A stretch of 36,164 nucleotides of DNA from Acidimicrobiaceae bacterium (GTDB taxonomy: Bacteria > Actinomycetota > Acidimicrobiia > Acidimicrobiales > Ilumatobacteraceae), in the NCBI GenBank assembly GCA_002698945.1, contig NZZV01000016.1:1-36164 (forward strand). The letters run 5' to 3'. The position numbers and the translations under genes are program-made. Under the pieces are notes generated by a model. That model made no database searches. It saw only the letters and a program-made list of their open reading frames with translations, and was not told the DNA's origin. Below are positions 1 through 7,690 of this stretch, in pieces. How positions within the stretch are numbered: position 1 is the first letter of the stretch; every line of letters starts with the position of its first letter.

Positions 1-1511
1 ACGATGACGACGATGACGGCGAGCTGACGGCCCGCTTCACGGGTCGGTTGCAGTTCGGGACCGCGGGCCTGCGTGCCGCCGTCGGAGCCGGACCCCAACG
101 CATGAACCGGCTCGTCGTACGACAGGCGGCGGCCGGACTCGGTGCGTATCTGCTCGAACACGACGAGGCCGCCCGCGAACGCGGGATCATCGTCGGCTAC
201 GACGCCCGACGCAAGAGCGACGTGTTCGCGCTCGATTCGGCGCGCGTGTGGGCGGCGATGGGGATCCGGGTGCGCCTGTTCGACCAGCAGGTGGCGACCC
301 CGGTGCTGGCATGGTCGATCACCGAGACCGACTCGGCGGCGGGCGTCGTCGTGACCGCCTCGCACAACCCTCCGGCCGACAACGGGTACAAGGTGTACCT
401 GGCCGACGGCGCCCAGATCGTCCCGCCGCACGACACCGGGATCGCCGAGTGCATCGACCGCTACGACCCGACCACGGTCGAGCTCGCCGACGTCGACGAC
501 CCCCTGATCGAGTCGGTCGGCGACGAACTCGTCGACGCGTACGTCGCGTCCGTACCGGCGGTGCGCCGACGGCCCGACGTCGACGGTGTCACCGTGGCGT
601 ACACGGCGATGCACGGTGTGGGTGGCGCGACGATCCTGCGGGCGTTCGAGGCGGCCGGGCTCCCCGAGCCGGCCGTCGTCACGGCCCAGTTCGAGCCCGA
701 CGGGACGTTCCCGACGGTCTCGTTCCCCAATCCTGAGGAGCCGGGGGCGATGGACCTCCTGCTGGAGACCGCAGCGGCGGCGAACGCCCACGTGGCGATC
801 GCCAACGATCCTGACGCCGACCGTCTCGGCGCGGCCATCCCGCAACCGGCCGGCTCCTGGCGGCGGCTCGGCGGCGACGAGCTCGGATGGCTCTTCGCCG
901 ACTACATCCTCGCGACGACCGAGGGCGACGACCGGCTCGTCGTGACGACGCTCGTGTCGTCGTCGCTGCTCGGGAAGATGGCCGACGCCCACGGTGTCGC
1001 GTCGACCGAGACGTTCACCGGGTTCAAGTGGATCGCCCGAGCTGTGCACGACCATCCCGACCACCGGTTCGTGTTCGGGTACGAGCAGGCGCTCGGCTAC
1101 CTCGTGGCCGGTCAACCGCTCGACAAGGACGGCATCTCCGCCGCGGTGCTGTTCGCCGAGATGGCCGCCGTCGCCGCGGCCGAGGGCCGCACGATGCAGG
1201 GATGGCTCGACGACATCGCCGCCCGCTACGGCCGCCACGTGCTCGCGGACGCGTCGGTGCGTATGCCGCCGGCGGAAGCCAAGGCCAAGGTGCTCGAGCT
1301 GCGCACCACCCCACCGTCGGAGATCGGTGGTCGCGCGGTGCGGGCGACCGAGGAGTATCCCGAAGCCGACCTGTTGCGGTTCGAGCTCGACGGCGGGGTG
1401 CGGGTGCAGATCCGCCCCAGCGGCACCGAACCCAAGGTCAAGCTCTACGGCGAAGCCGTCGACGAAGACCCCGCCCCCTACGTCGAAGCCCTCGCCGCCC
1501 TGCTCGCGTGA
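1..1511 (+). CDS. Phosphohexomutase-family protein (phosphoglucomutase/phosphomannomutase, possibly phosphopentomutase), 5' end off window
   Basis: Alpha-D-phosphohexomutase superfamily enzyme that moves phosphate between C1 and C6 (or C5) of a sugar phosphate. The frame is open from base 3, so the TTG at 48 is not the start: about 15 upstream codons are visible, including a RF-G-LQFGTAGLR stretch typical of these enzymes before the first conserved domain. Counting from codon 48, the active-site serine lies in TASHNP (Ser105, codon at 360). The metal loop DPDADR, the sugar-binding loop GYEQALGY and the phosphate-binding RPSGTEPKVKLYGE follow in the usual order. It converges on a glycosyltransferase gene across a palindromic element. 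From memory, M. tuberculosis keeps pmmB beside upp and near add, so with upp and add close by, a phosphopentomutase role in nucleoside catabolism is plausible. The substrate cannot be read from the sequence. Confidence 0.9.
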   Translation, partial: DDDDDGELTARFTGRLQFGTAGLRAAVGAGPQRMNRLVVRQAAAGLGAYLLEHDEAARERGIIVGYDARRKSDVFALDSARVWAAMGIRVRLFDQQVATPVLAWSITETDSAAGVVVTASHNPPADNGYKVYLADGAQIVPPHDTGIAECIDRYDPTTVELADVDDPLIESVGDELVDAYVASVPAVRRRPDVDGVTVAYTAMHGVGGATILRAFEAAGLPEPAVVTAQFEPDGTFPTVSFPNPEEPGAMDLLLETAAAANAHVAIANDPDADRLGAAIPQPAGSWRRLGGDELGWLFADYILATTEGDDRLVVTTLVSSSLLGKMADAHGVASTETFTGFKWIARAVHDHPDHRFVFGYEQALGYLVAGQPLDKDGISAAVLFAEMAAVAAAEGRTMQGWLDDIAARYGRHVLADASVRMPPAEAKAKVLELRTTPPSEIGGRAVRATEEYPEADLLRFELDGGVRVQIRPSGTEPKVKLYGEAVDEDPAPYVEALAALLA

Positions 1512-1530
1512 ACGCGCACAGATGGTGTCC

Positions 1531-1616
1531 GCACTGATGGTGTCGGATACCTCCCGTGCGCGCCGGCGGTGCTCACGCCAGCTGAATGCACGGGAGGTAT
1601 CCGACACCATCTGTGC
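1531..1616. repeat. Palindromic element A: two inverted core copies 57 bp apart
   Basis: Arms 1531-1559 and 1588-1616 are reverse complements with one mismatch in 29 bases, around a 28-base loop. Each arm holds the 13-base core GGTGTCGGATACC (1539-1551, and on the other strand 1596-1608), with centres 57 bp apart. A further partial copy of the outer arm lies at 1516-1529. The element fills the gap between two convergent genes and ends 3 bases before the glycosyltransferase stop, so it could terminate both transcripts. It belongs to the same family as the repeats at 6449, 18320, 21632 and 26358. Confidence 0.85.
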
Positions 1617-1619
1617 AGG

Positions 1620-3308
1620 TCAGCGGGCTGTGTAGATGCGGAATCGGGAGTTGGACCACGCCTCGCGGTAGCGGTCGGCGTGGTCGGACATCATCTGGAG
1701 GTCGAACGGATCGTTGACCTCCACGACCACCAGCGACGGCGACCAGGTGTCGGGCAGCGGCCGCCACTGATCGACCTGGATCGCCCGACGTTCGGTCATC
1801 AGGGTCAGCGCACGCGCCTTGGGCCCGGCGACGACGTCCCCCGGGTCGCTGAGCGCCACGACGGCGTCGAACATCTCCACCGCGGACGGGTGGGTCGGGC
1901 CGTACTCGACGGCTCCCGCGTCGGCCGTACGTTGTGCACTGTCGATGCGGAGGTGCACGTTCGCCATATTGCCGGCCACGACGGCGGCACACACCACGAA
2001 CGCCGCCGTCAGGCCGACCCAGCGTCGCCGAAAGCCGAGCAGGGTCGCGACTCCCACGAGGGCGAGCAGGAGGACGATCGGCCCGACCGTCGTCATGTAC
2101 CGGTTGATCGCCGAACGGAAGCTGCCACCGATCGCGAACGCGACGAGTCCGTACACGACGATGTGGAGGTCGCGCCGTCGATGCACGGTGACCGCGGCGG
2201 CGACGCCGATCAGCATGGCAATGAGCACACCCCACATGGCGACGAGCCCGAGCCCTTCGCTCCCGAGGACGACGACGTGGCGGTCCCACGGTCGCTTCAG
2301 CCCGACCAGGTCGGCGACGTGGCGGAAGTGGCGCTCCGAGAAGCGGTAGGTGTTGCGGATGCTCGTGCCGTCGTACTGCGGTACGAGTGTGCTGGGCAGC
2401 GTCCACTGCAGTGCGTACACCGTCGCCAGGGCCGCCAGGTGCGGCACCAGGAGCCGCGCCACGAGGAGACGATCGGCGAACCACTCGCGCATCGGCGGCG
2501 ACCCCGTGGTGAGCAGCGCCAGTTGTGCGCCGCCGATCGCGGCGGTCATGGCGAGGCCCTCGCGTCGCACCGAGAACGCCGCAGCGGCGCCGACGCCGAG
2601 GAGCACGAGCGGCCACCAGCGCGCGGTCACGTCGGTGAGGACCCTCGACTCGATCGCCCGGTCGACGGCGACGAGCATCGCGAAGGTGACGGCCAGGAAG
2701 GGCCACTCAGACTGGATCAGCTCCGACCAGGAGAACAGCACCGGCGTCAGCACGATCGCCGGTGTGCTCACGAACGCGACGGTCGTGCCGAGACGCCGGC
2801 GGACGAGCACGAACCAGGCGCACGCAAAGACGCTGGCGCTGAGCACCGGCACCACGGCGAGCGCGTCGACGTCGACACCCACCACTGCCACGAAGGGCGC
2901 CAGGATCAGCGGGAACCCCCACGGATACAGCGGTGGGCTGAACGGGGCGCCGAGCGACTCGGTGACGGTGAACTCGTTGTCGGCGGTGATCGCACCGGGG
3001 TTGCCGTCGACGAGGCTCTGCGCCTGGCGGATGTAGAGCGCCCAGTCGTCGCCCCACCAGTGACCGGGGCGGTGACTGGCGAACATCAGCGCGGCCATCG
3101 CACCGACCAGGAGGGCGAGCCCCAGCCCGACGAGCACCGGGTGCGGTCGACGCCACCAGGGTGCCGGCGATTCGACCGGTGGGCCGTCGTATGGATGTCC
3201 GGTGGCCGGATCGGCCGGTCGATGTTCCGGGGGGTCGTCGCCTCGGGCGTGGTCGCTCCAGGTGTCGTGGGGCGCGGTGGGCGCGTCGTCGACGACCTGA
3301 CCGTCCAT
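1620..3308 (-). CDS. GT-C fold membrane glycosyltransferase (ArnT/PMT-like), 562 aa
   Basis: Probable polytopic membrane glycosyltransferase using a polyprenyl-phosphate sugar donor. A Pro/Asp/His-rich cytoplasmic N-terminus of about 50 residues is followed by a first membrane helix (about residues 56-77). The first outer loop contains WGDDWALYIRQAQ, the acidic motif typical of GT-C enzymes. About ten further hydrophobic segments and a soluble C-terminal region follow. It starts 8 bases after the upp stop, so it is probably the last gene of the phyH-add-upp operon, although its role does not obviously belong to salvage. Acceptor and donor are unknown. The class assignment rests on topology and the loop motif only. 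Confidence 0.7.
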   Translation of the reverse strand: MDGQVVDDAPTAPHDTWSDHARGDDPPEHRPADPATGHPYDGPPVESPAPWWRRPHPVLVGLGLALLVGAMAALMFASHRPGHWWGDDWALYIRQAQSLVDGNPGAITADNEFTVTESLGAPFSPPLYPWGFPLILAPFVAVVGVDVDALAVVPVLSASVFACAWFVLVRRRLGTTVAFVSTPAIVLTPVLFSWSELIQSEWPFLAVTFAMLVAVDRAIESRVLTDVTARWWPLVLLGVGAAAAFSVRREGLAMTAAIGGAQLALLTTGSPPMREWFADRLLVARLLVPHLAALATVYALQWTLPSTLVPQYDGTSIRNTYRFSERHFRHVADLVGLKRPWDRHVVVLGSEGLGLVAMWGVLIAMLIGVAAAVTVHRRRDLHIVVYGLVAFAIGGSFRSAINRYMTTVGPIVLLLALVGVATLLGFRRRWVGLTAAFVVCAAVVAGNMANVHLRIDSAQRTADAGAVEYGPTHPSAVEMFDAVVALSDPGDVVAGPKARALTLMTERRAIQVDQWRPLPDTWSPSLVVVEVNDPFDLQMMSDHADRYREAWSNSRFRIYTAR

Positions 3309-3316
3309 ACGGGTCG

Positions 3317-3952
3317 TCAGCCGCCGGTGCCGAACTGGCGGTCGCCGGCGTCGCCCAGTCCCGGCACGATGAACGCCTGATCGTTCAGGTGGTCGTCGAT
3401 CGCCGCCGTGAAGATCTCCAGGTCGAACCCTGCATCGGCGAGCCGCTGGATCCCCTCGGGCGCGGCCAGGGCACAGACGACGGTGATCGGGGTCGGTGCT
3501 CCTCGTTCGAGCAACAACTCGACGGTGTACGCCAGCGACCCACCGGTCGCGAGCATCGGGTCGAGCACGATCACCGGCCGCCCGGCGAGGGAGTCGGGCA
3601 GCTTGTTCACGTAGGCGTGCGGCTCGAACGTCTCCTCGTTGCGCGCCACACCGACGAAGCCGACGTCGGCGACCGGCATCAGCTCTTGAGCGGCGTGGAC
3701 GAACCCGAGACCGGCGCGCAGGATCGGCACGAGCACCGGCTGGACCGCGAGGCGCTTCGCCGGCGCGGTCGTGAGCGGCGTCTCGACATCGACGTCCTCG
3801 GTCGGCAGGTTCTCGGTCGCGGCGGCGATGAGGAGCGTGCCGATCCGTTCGAGGTTGAGCCGGAACAGCGCGTCGGGTGTCTCCTTGTCGCGGATCCGGC
3901 GCAGCGAGTCGGCGACCAGTGGATGGTCGACCAGGTGGACTTCGACGGGCAT
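3317..3952 (-). CDS. upp: Uracil phosphoribosyltransferase
   Basis: Cytosolic pyrimidine salvage enzyme converting uracil and PRPP to UMP. At 211 aa it has the normal family length. The PRPP loop DPMLATGGS (residues 131-139) and the uracil-binding C-terminal segment VPGLGDAGDRQFGT are intact. A good ribosome-binding site (GGAGGAG) precedes the ATG at 3952. It lies 40 bases downstream of the adenosine deaminase gene and 8 bases upstream of the glycosyltransferase, all on one strand, consistent with a nucleoside/base salvage operon. Confidence 0.96.
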   Translation of the reverse strand: MPVEVHLVDHPLVADSLRRIRDKETPDALFRLNLERIGTLLIAAATENLPTEDVDVETPLTTAPAKRLAVQPVLVPILRAGLGFVHAAQELMPVADVGFVGVARNEETFEPHAYVNKLPDSLAGRPVIVLDPMLATGGSLAYTVELLLERGAPTPITVVCALAAPEGIQRLADAGFDLEIFTAAIDDHLNDQAFIVPGLGDAGDRQFGTGG

Positions 3953-3992
3953 CAGGCGGCTCCTCCGGCGGTTTCAGGTGGGGACGAACGCA

Positions 3993-5072
3993 TCATCGGG
4001 CTCCGATCGTCGACTCGGCACGCAGTAGCGCGTAGCGCGGCTTGATGTAGCCGTTGATGATCTTCAGCCGCTCGGGGAACGGGGCGAACGCCGACTTCAT
4101 CGCGTTGATGGTGAGCCACTCAAAGTCGTACAGGTCCCAGCCGAACGCGTCGTGGAGCTGCTGCATCTCCTTGCTCATCGACGTGTCGCTCATGAGGCGG
4201 TTGTCCGTGTTGACCGTCACGCGGAAGCGGAGGCGCCGGAGCAGCCCGATCGGATGCTCGGCGACCGTCGCGCAGACCCCGGTGTTGACGTTCGAGGTCG
4301 GGCACAGCTCGAGACAGACGCGTCGATCGCGGACGAAGGAGGCGAGTCGACCGAGCTGTTCCTCGCCGGGTGGGCCGGTGATGTCGTCGACGATCCGGAC
4401 GCCGTGGCCGAGCCGCGCCGCACCGCAGTACTGCAGCGCTTCCCAGATCGACGGAAGCCCGAACGCCTCACCGGCGTGGATCGTCGAGTGGAAGTTCTCG
4501 TGGGCGACGTACTGGAAGGCGTCGAGGTGACGTGACGGCGGGTGCCCGGCCTCGGCGCCGGCGATGTCGAAGCCGACCACGCCGCGGTCGCGGTTGGCGA
4601 CGGCCAGCTCGGCGATGTCGCGGCTGTGTGCGGCGGTGCGCATCGCGGAACAGATCGTGTAGATCGTGAGGTCGGTGCCCGCCGAACCGCGCTCGAACCC
4701 TGCCAGGACGGCGTCGAGCACCTCCTGCAGGGTGAGGCCGCCTTCGATGTGCAGTTCGGGAGCGAACCGGACCTCGGCGTAGACGACATTGTCGGCCGCC
4801 AGATCCTGGGCGCACTCGTACGCGACTCGTTCGATCGCGTCGCGATGCTGCATGACGCCGACGGTGTGGGCGAAGGTCTCGAGGTACAGCACGAGGTCGT
4901 TACGTTTGGCGCCACGGTTGAACCACGAGCTCAAGGAGGCGATGTCGTCGGTGGGCAGCGCGCCGTAGCCGTATTCGTGGGCGAGCTCGAGGACGGTCGC
5001 CGGGCGGACGCCGCCGTCCAGGTGGTCGTGGAGGAGAACTTTCGGGGCGCGCTGGATCAGTTCGTCGATCAT
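3993..5072 (-). CDS. add: Adenosine deaminase (first copy), 359 aa
   Basis: Zinc enzyme deaminating adenosine and deoxyadenosine to inosine forms. The ATG at 5072 ([10 protein letters not shown]) is chosen because the frame upstream has no similarity and is rich in Arg/Ser/Thr; a weak GAGG lies 6 bases before it. Metal ligands HDH (His15, His17), the catalytic HAGE (His199, Glu202), GHG (His223) and NTDN (Asp290) are all present. The second Asp of the usual NTDDP is Asn here, as I recall for Streptomyces-type enzymes, so this is not a defect. It follows the phyH gene by 37 bases and precedes upp, so it is probably co-transcribed with both. A second paralogue lies at 6637-7689. Confidence 0.95.
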   Translation of the reverse strand: MIDELIQRAPKVLLHDHLDGGVRPATVLELAHEYGYGALPTDDIASLSSWFNRGAKRNDLVLYLETFAHTVGVMQHRDAIERVAYECAQDLAADNVVYAEVRFAPELHIEGGLTLQEVLDAVLAGFERGSAGTDLTIYTICSAMRTAAHSRDIAELAVANRDRGVVGFDIAGAEAGHPPSRHLDAFQYVAHENFHSTIHAGEAFGLPSIWEALQYCGAARLGHGVRIVDDITGPPGEEQLGRLASFVRDRRVCLELCPTSNVNTGVCATVAEHPIGLLRRLRFRVTVNTDNRLMSDTSMSKEMQQLHDAFGWDLYDFEWLTINAMKSAFAPFPERLKIINGYIKPRYALLRAESTIGAR

Positions 5073-5109
5073 CGTGCGCCTCGGCGAGCGTCGTCGGTCG
5101 TCGTGGCGG

Positions 5110-5988
5110 TCATGCGGCCACGCTAGCGAGCCGGCGCAAGGGGAGATCGTCGCCGCGGCGGAGCCAGTTCCAGTCCGGGTACTCCGCTGCGGCCGAGATG
5201 CAGTGCACGGTGTACGCATGACGGCTTCGGGCGGAACGGTTCGCGTCGCTCCAGTGGGGGAGCAGACCGTCGAGGAGCACCATGGTGCCGGCGGCGACCT
5301 CGAGCGGGACGAGCTCGTGCGGAGGCGACGGTAACGGGGTCGGGTCGAGCACCTCGAAGACGGTGCCGTCGTCGTCGGTCATCGCCCCGGTGCGTTTGAA
5401 CAGCTGCCGGAGACCGGTGCGATGGCCGCCCGGTGCCGCCCACAGGCAACCGTTCTCGAGGGTGGCGTCCTCGAGCGCGAACCAGAAGCCGACGACGCTG
5501 ATCGGGTCGGTGTAGAGGAACGTGGCGTCCTGATGGCACGACACCTCGCCACCGATCGACGGTTGCTTGAAGATGTACATGCTCTGGAGGACCAGGGCGT
5601 CGTCGAGCCCGATGTCGGTCGCGACCTCCGCGAGCCGGGGTGTGTACGTGAACCGCTCGAAGACGGGGTCGAGATCGTGCATCGCGTGGCCGAGCTTGTT
5701 GATGCTCAGTTCTTTCGCCTGGACGAGCTCGCCGTCGGCGTCGAACGCCTCCTCCTCGAAGAAGCACCAGGTCGCGTCGCCGCTCGACAGGAACTCGCGA
5801 TTGCTCGACCGCTCCTGCTCTTCGGTGGTGAACACGGTGCGTTCGTCGGTCGGGTCCCATCCGTCGACGATCTCGACCGCACGCGATCGCAGCTCGGCGA
5901 TCGCGCCCGCGTCGACGAAGTCCGGTACGACGAGGAATCCGTCGCGCCGGAACCGGTCGACCTGCTCAGCGCTCAACATGGCGGACAT
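5110..5988 (-). CDS. Phytanoyl-CoA dioxygenase (PhyH) family protein, PHYHD1-like, 292 aa
   Basis: Fe(II)/2-oxoglutarate-dependent oxygenase. The facial triad is visible as CHQDATF (His152, Asp154) and LPHW (His245), with an Arg-rich 2-oxoglutarate-binding stretch RSRHAYTVH just after it. The [11 protein letters not shown] and [12 protein letters not shown] blocks and the length match eukaryotic PHYHD1 more than true phytanoyl-CoA hydroxylase. The ATG at 5988 is used, with ATG at 5979 as alternative; neither has a clear ribosome-binding site. It is probably the first gene of the operon with adenosine deaminase and uracil phosphoribosyltransferase, and divergent from the QueF-like gene, so a nucleoside-related substrate is a reasonable inference. 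The family is secure, the substrate is not. Confidence 0.85.
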   Translation of the reverse strand: MSAMLSAEQVDRFRRDGFLVVPDFVDAGAIAELRSRAVEIVDGWDPTDERTVFTTEEQERSSNREFLSSGDATWCFFEEEAFDADGELVQAKELSINKLGHAMHDLDPVFERFTYTPRLAEVATDIGLDDALVLQSMYIFKQPSIGGEVSCHQDATFLYTDPISVVGFWFALEDATLENGCLWAAPGGHRTGLRQLFKRTGAMTDDDGTVFEVLDPTPLPSPPHELVPLEVAAGTMVLLDGLLPHWSDANRSARSRHAYTVHCISAAAEYPDWNWLRRGDDLPLRRLASVAA

Positions 5989-6048
5989 CGTACGTCGACA
6001 CAGTCGGACTCCGATCGGTGGCGAGCGTCACGACCGTAGGCTGATCCG

Positions 6049-6435
6049 ATGAGTGAGCAGACCGAGAAGTTGACGGTGCTCGGGCAGACCGTGCGGCACG
6101 CCATCGACCACGTCGAGGTGTTCCCGGCGCCACCGAACGTGTCGGTCGTCAAGTTCACCAACGACGAGCTGAACTCGATGTGCCCGGTCACCGAACAGCC
6201 CGACCTGTCCAGGGTCGTGATCGAGTACGAGCCCGACGGATGGTGTATCGAGTCGAAGAGTCTGAAGCTCTACCTCTGGGGATTTCGCGACCGGGCCGTG
6301 TTCGCCGAGGCGCTCGCTGCCGAGATCGCCGGCGAGGTGATGGCCACGGCGACGCCCCGCTGGGTCAAGGTCACCCTGACGCAACGTCCCCGCGGCGGGA
6401 TCGAGATCGAGGTCACCAGCGAGCTGAACCGCTGA
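6049..6435 (+). CDS. Short QueF-like protein (preQ0 reductase family), 128 aa
   Basis: T-fold protein of the QueF family, which in canonical form reduces 7-cyano-7-deazaguanine (preQ0) to preQ1 with NADPH for queuosine in tRNA. The thioimide-forming Cys45 and Asp52 are in MCPVTEQPD, followed by the family signature ESKSLKLYLWGFR and a closing RPRGGIEI. The usual FHE substrate-binding motif reads FAE (Ala86-Glu87), and the protein is shorter than the roughly 165-aa single-domain bacterial enzymes, ending just after RGGI. It could be a divergent reductase or closer to the QueF-like amidinotransferase group. No other queuosine genes are in the window. It is divergent from phyH (60-base gap) and has no clear ribosome-binding site. 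Confidence 0.8.
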   Translation: MSEQTEKLTVLGQTVRHAIDHVEVFPAPPNVSVVKFTNDELNSMCPVTEQPDLSRVVIEYEPDGWCIESKSLKLYLWGFRDRAVFAEALAAEIAGEVMATATPRWVKVTLTQRPRGGIEIEVTSELNR

Positions 6436-6448
6436 TCCGGTCGGTTGG

Positions 6449-6644
6449 TCGGTTGAGGTCAGACCCCAACCGACATTGCCGGTCTGCGACGTCCGGGCAT
6501 GCCCGTCGGTTGGGGTCAGACCTCAACCGACATTGCCGGTCGGCGACGTCCGGGCATGCCCGTCGGTTGGGGTCTGACCTCAACCGACATTGCCGGTCTG
6601 CGACGTCCGGGCATGCCCGTCGGTTGGGGTCTGACCTCAACCGA
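6449..6644. repeat. Palindromic element B: four 25-bp palindromes at exact 57-bp period
   Basis: Near-perfect 25-base palindromes lie at 6449-6473, 6506-6530, 6563-6587 and 6620-6644, each beginning TCGGTTG and ending CAACCGA with a central GGTC(A/T)GACC. The first copy is the exact reverse complement of the third and fourth. The 32-base spacers are almost identical to each other. The array lies between convergent genes, and the last palindrome contains the stop codon of the leftward deaminase gene (6637-6639). Same family as elements A, C, D and F. Confidence 0.93.
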
Positions 6645-7689
6645 CGTGTGACGCGAGACGCTTGCGGAGGTCGAGGCTGGCGAAGCCGGCCATGATGCCG
6701 TTGCGGAGCAGCTGAGCGATCTCGTCGTCCGCGAGATCGAACGTGTTGGCCACGGCCGCGAGTTCCGACGACGGCATGACGTCGCTCATGAGACGATTGT
6801 CGGTGTTGACGCTGACGTCGAACCCCGCCCGCAGCATCGGCCCGATCGGATGGCTCGCCAGATCGGGGACGGCGCCGACGTGCACGTGACAGGTCGGCGC
6901 GACCTCGAGCGGGACCTGGTGATCGAGCACGTAGGCCGCCAGCGGGCCCATGGCGACGATCTCACCGTCGCGGATGTCGAGATCGGCTTGCAGCCGTACA
7001 CCGTGCCCGATGCGATGTGCACCGTGCACGAGCGCGTCGGAGATCAGCTCGAGGTCGGGCGGTTCGGAGGCGTGGATCGTCACGTTGAGGAGCCGCTCGC
7101 GAGCGAACGCCAGCGCCTCGGCGTGCAGCGAGGGTGGGAAACCGGTCTCGGCGCCCGCCAGGTCGAACGCCACGACCTTGTCGTCGCGTTCGCGCATCGA
7201 GTCGACCAGTCGGGCGATCTCGAGCGACCGCTGTTCGGTCCGCATGGCACAGAGGATCGCGAAGGCGTGGATCTCACGGCCACGCGCCGCGGCGTCGTGC
7301 TCGGCACGTCGGAAGCCGTCGGTGACCGCGCTCACGATCTCGTCGAGCGGGAGTCCCTGCTGTTGGTGGAGTTCCGGTGCGAAGCGGATCTCGGCGTACA
7401 CGACGCCGTCGTCGGCGAGGTCGGTGACGGCCTCGTAGGCGACGCGCCCGATGTGATCGACCGTCTGCATGACTGCGAGGGTGTGTTCGAAGGTGGCGAG
7501 GTACTGGAGCAGGTCGAGCGAGTTGGCGCCGGCCGTGAACCAGGTCTGCAGTTCGTCCGGATCGGTGCACGGCAGTGTCCAGCCGATCTCCTCCGCCAGT
7601 TCGAGCACCGTGCCGACACGCAGCCCACCGTCGAGATGGTCGTGCAGCACCGACTTCGGTGCCGCGACGGCGGCCGCGGTGTCGAGCAC
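6637..7689 (-). CDS. Adenosine deaminase-family protein (second copy), divergent, 350 aa
   Basis: Member of the adenosine/AMP deaminase superfamily, starting with GTG one base after the permease stop and so translationally coupled to the nucleoside importer. Metal ligands HDH (His16, His18), GHG (His229) and NTDN (Asp297) are kept, and the catalytic Glu209 is present. The usual HAGE reads HASE (206-209), and the CPTSN segment of the first copy is APTCH (264-268). It is therefore likely an active deaminase with altered specificity, perhaps for another imported purine nucleoside or an adenine analogue. The last two codons and the stop lie inside palindrome B4, so the element shapes its C-terminus. 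Confidence 0.88.
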   Translation of the reverse strand: MLDTAAAVAAPKSVLHDHLDGGLRVGTVLELAEEIGWTLPCTDPDELQTWFTAGANSLDLLQYLATFEHTLAVMQTVDHIGRVAYEAVTDLADDGVVYAEIRFAPELHQQQGLPLDEIVSAVTDGFRRAEHDAAARGREIHAFAILCAMRTEQRSLEIARLVDSMRERDDKVVAFDLAGAETGFPPSLHAEALAFARERLLNVTIHASEPPDLELISDALVHGAHRIGHGVRLQADLDIRDGEIVAMGPLAAYVLDHQVPLEVAPTCHVHVGAVPDLASHPIGPMLRAGFDVSVNTDNRLMSDVMPSSELAAVANTFDLADDEIAQLLRNGIMAGFASLDLRKRLASHVG

Positions 7690-7690
7690 G

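Noticed and set aside
1569-3380. 603-codon open frame antisense to the glycosyltransferase gene
   Set aside because: Shadow of GC-rich coding DNA: composition is Arg/His/Asp-rich without family similarity, and the opposite frame has clear membrane helices and motifs. The same applies to long antisense frames at 24888-26375, 29022-30482 and 33431-35362.
3993-5219. Longer adenosine deaminase starting at 5219
   Set aside because: The extra 49 residues overlap the upstream oxygenase gene, are Arg/Ser/Thr-rich and lie before the conserved family start.
6449-6644. CRISPR-like geometry: 25-base repeats with 32-base spacers
   Set aside because: The spacers are nearly identical to one another, the repeats are full palindromes that occur in both orientations, and no cas genes are nearby.
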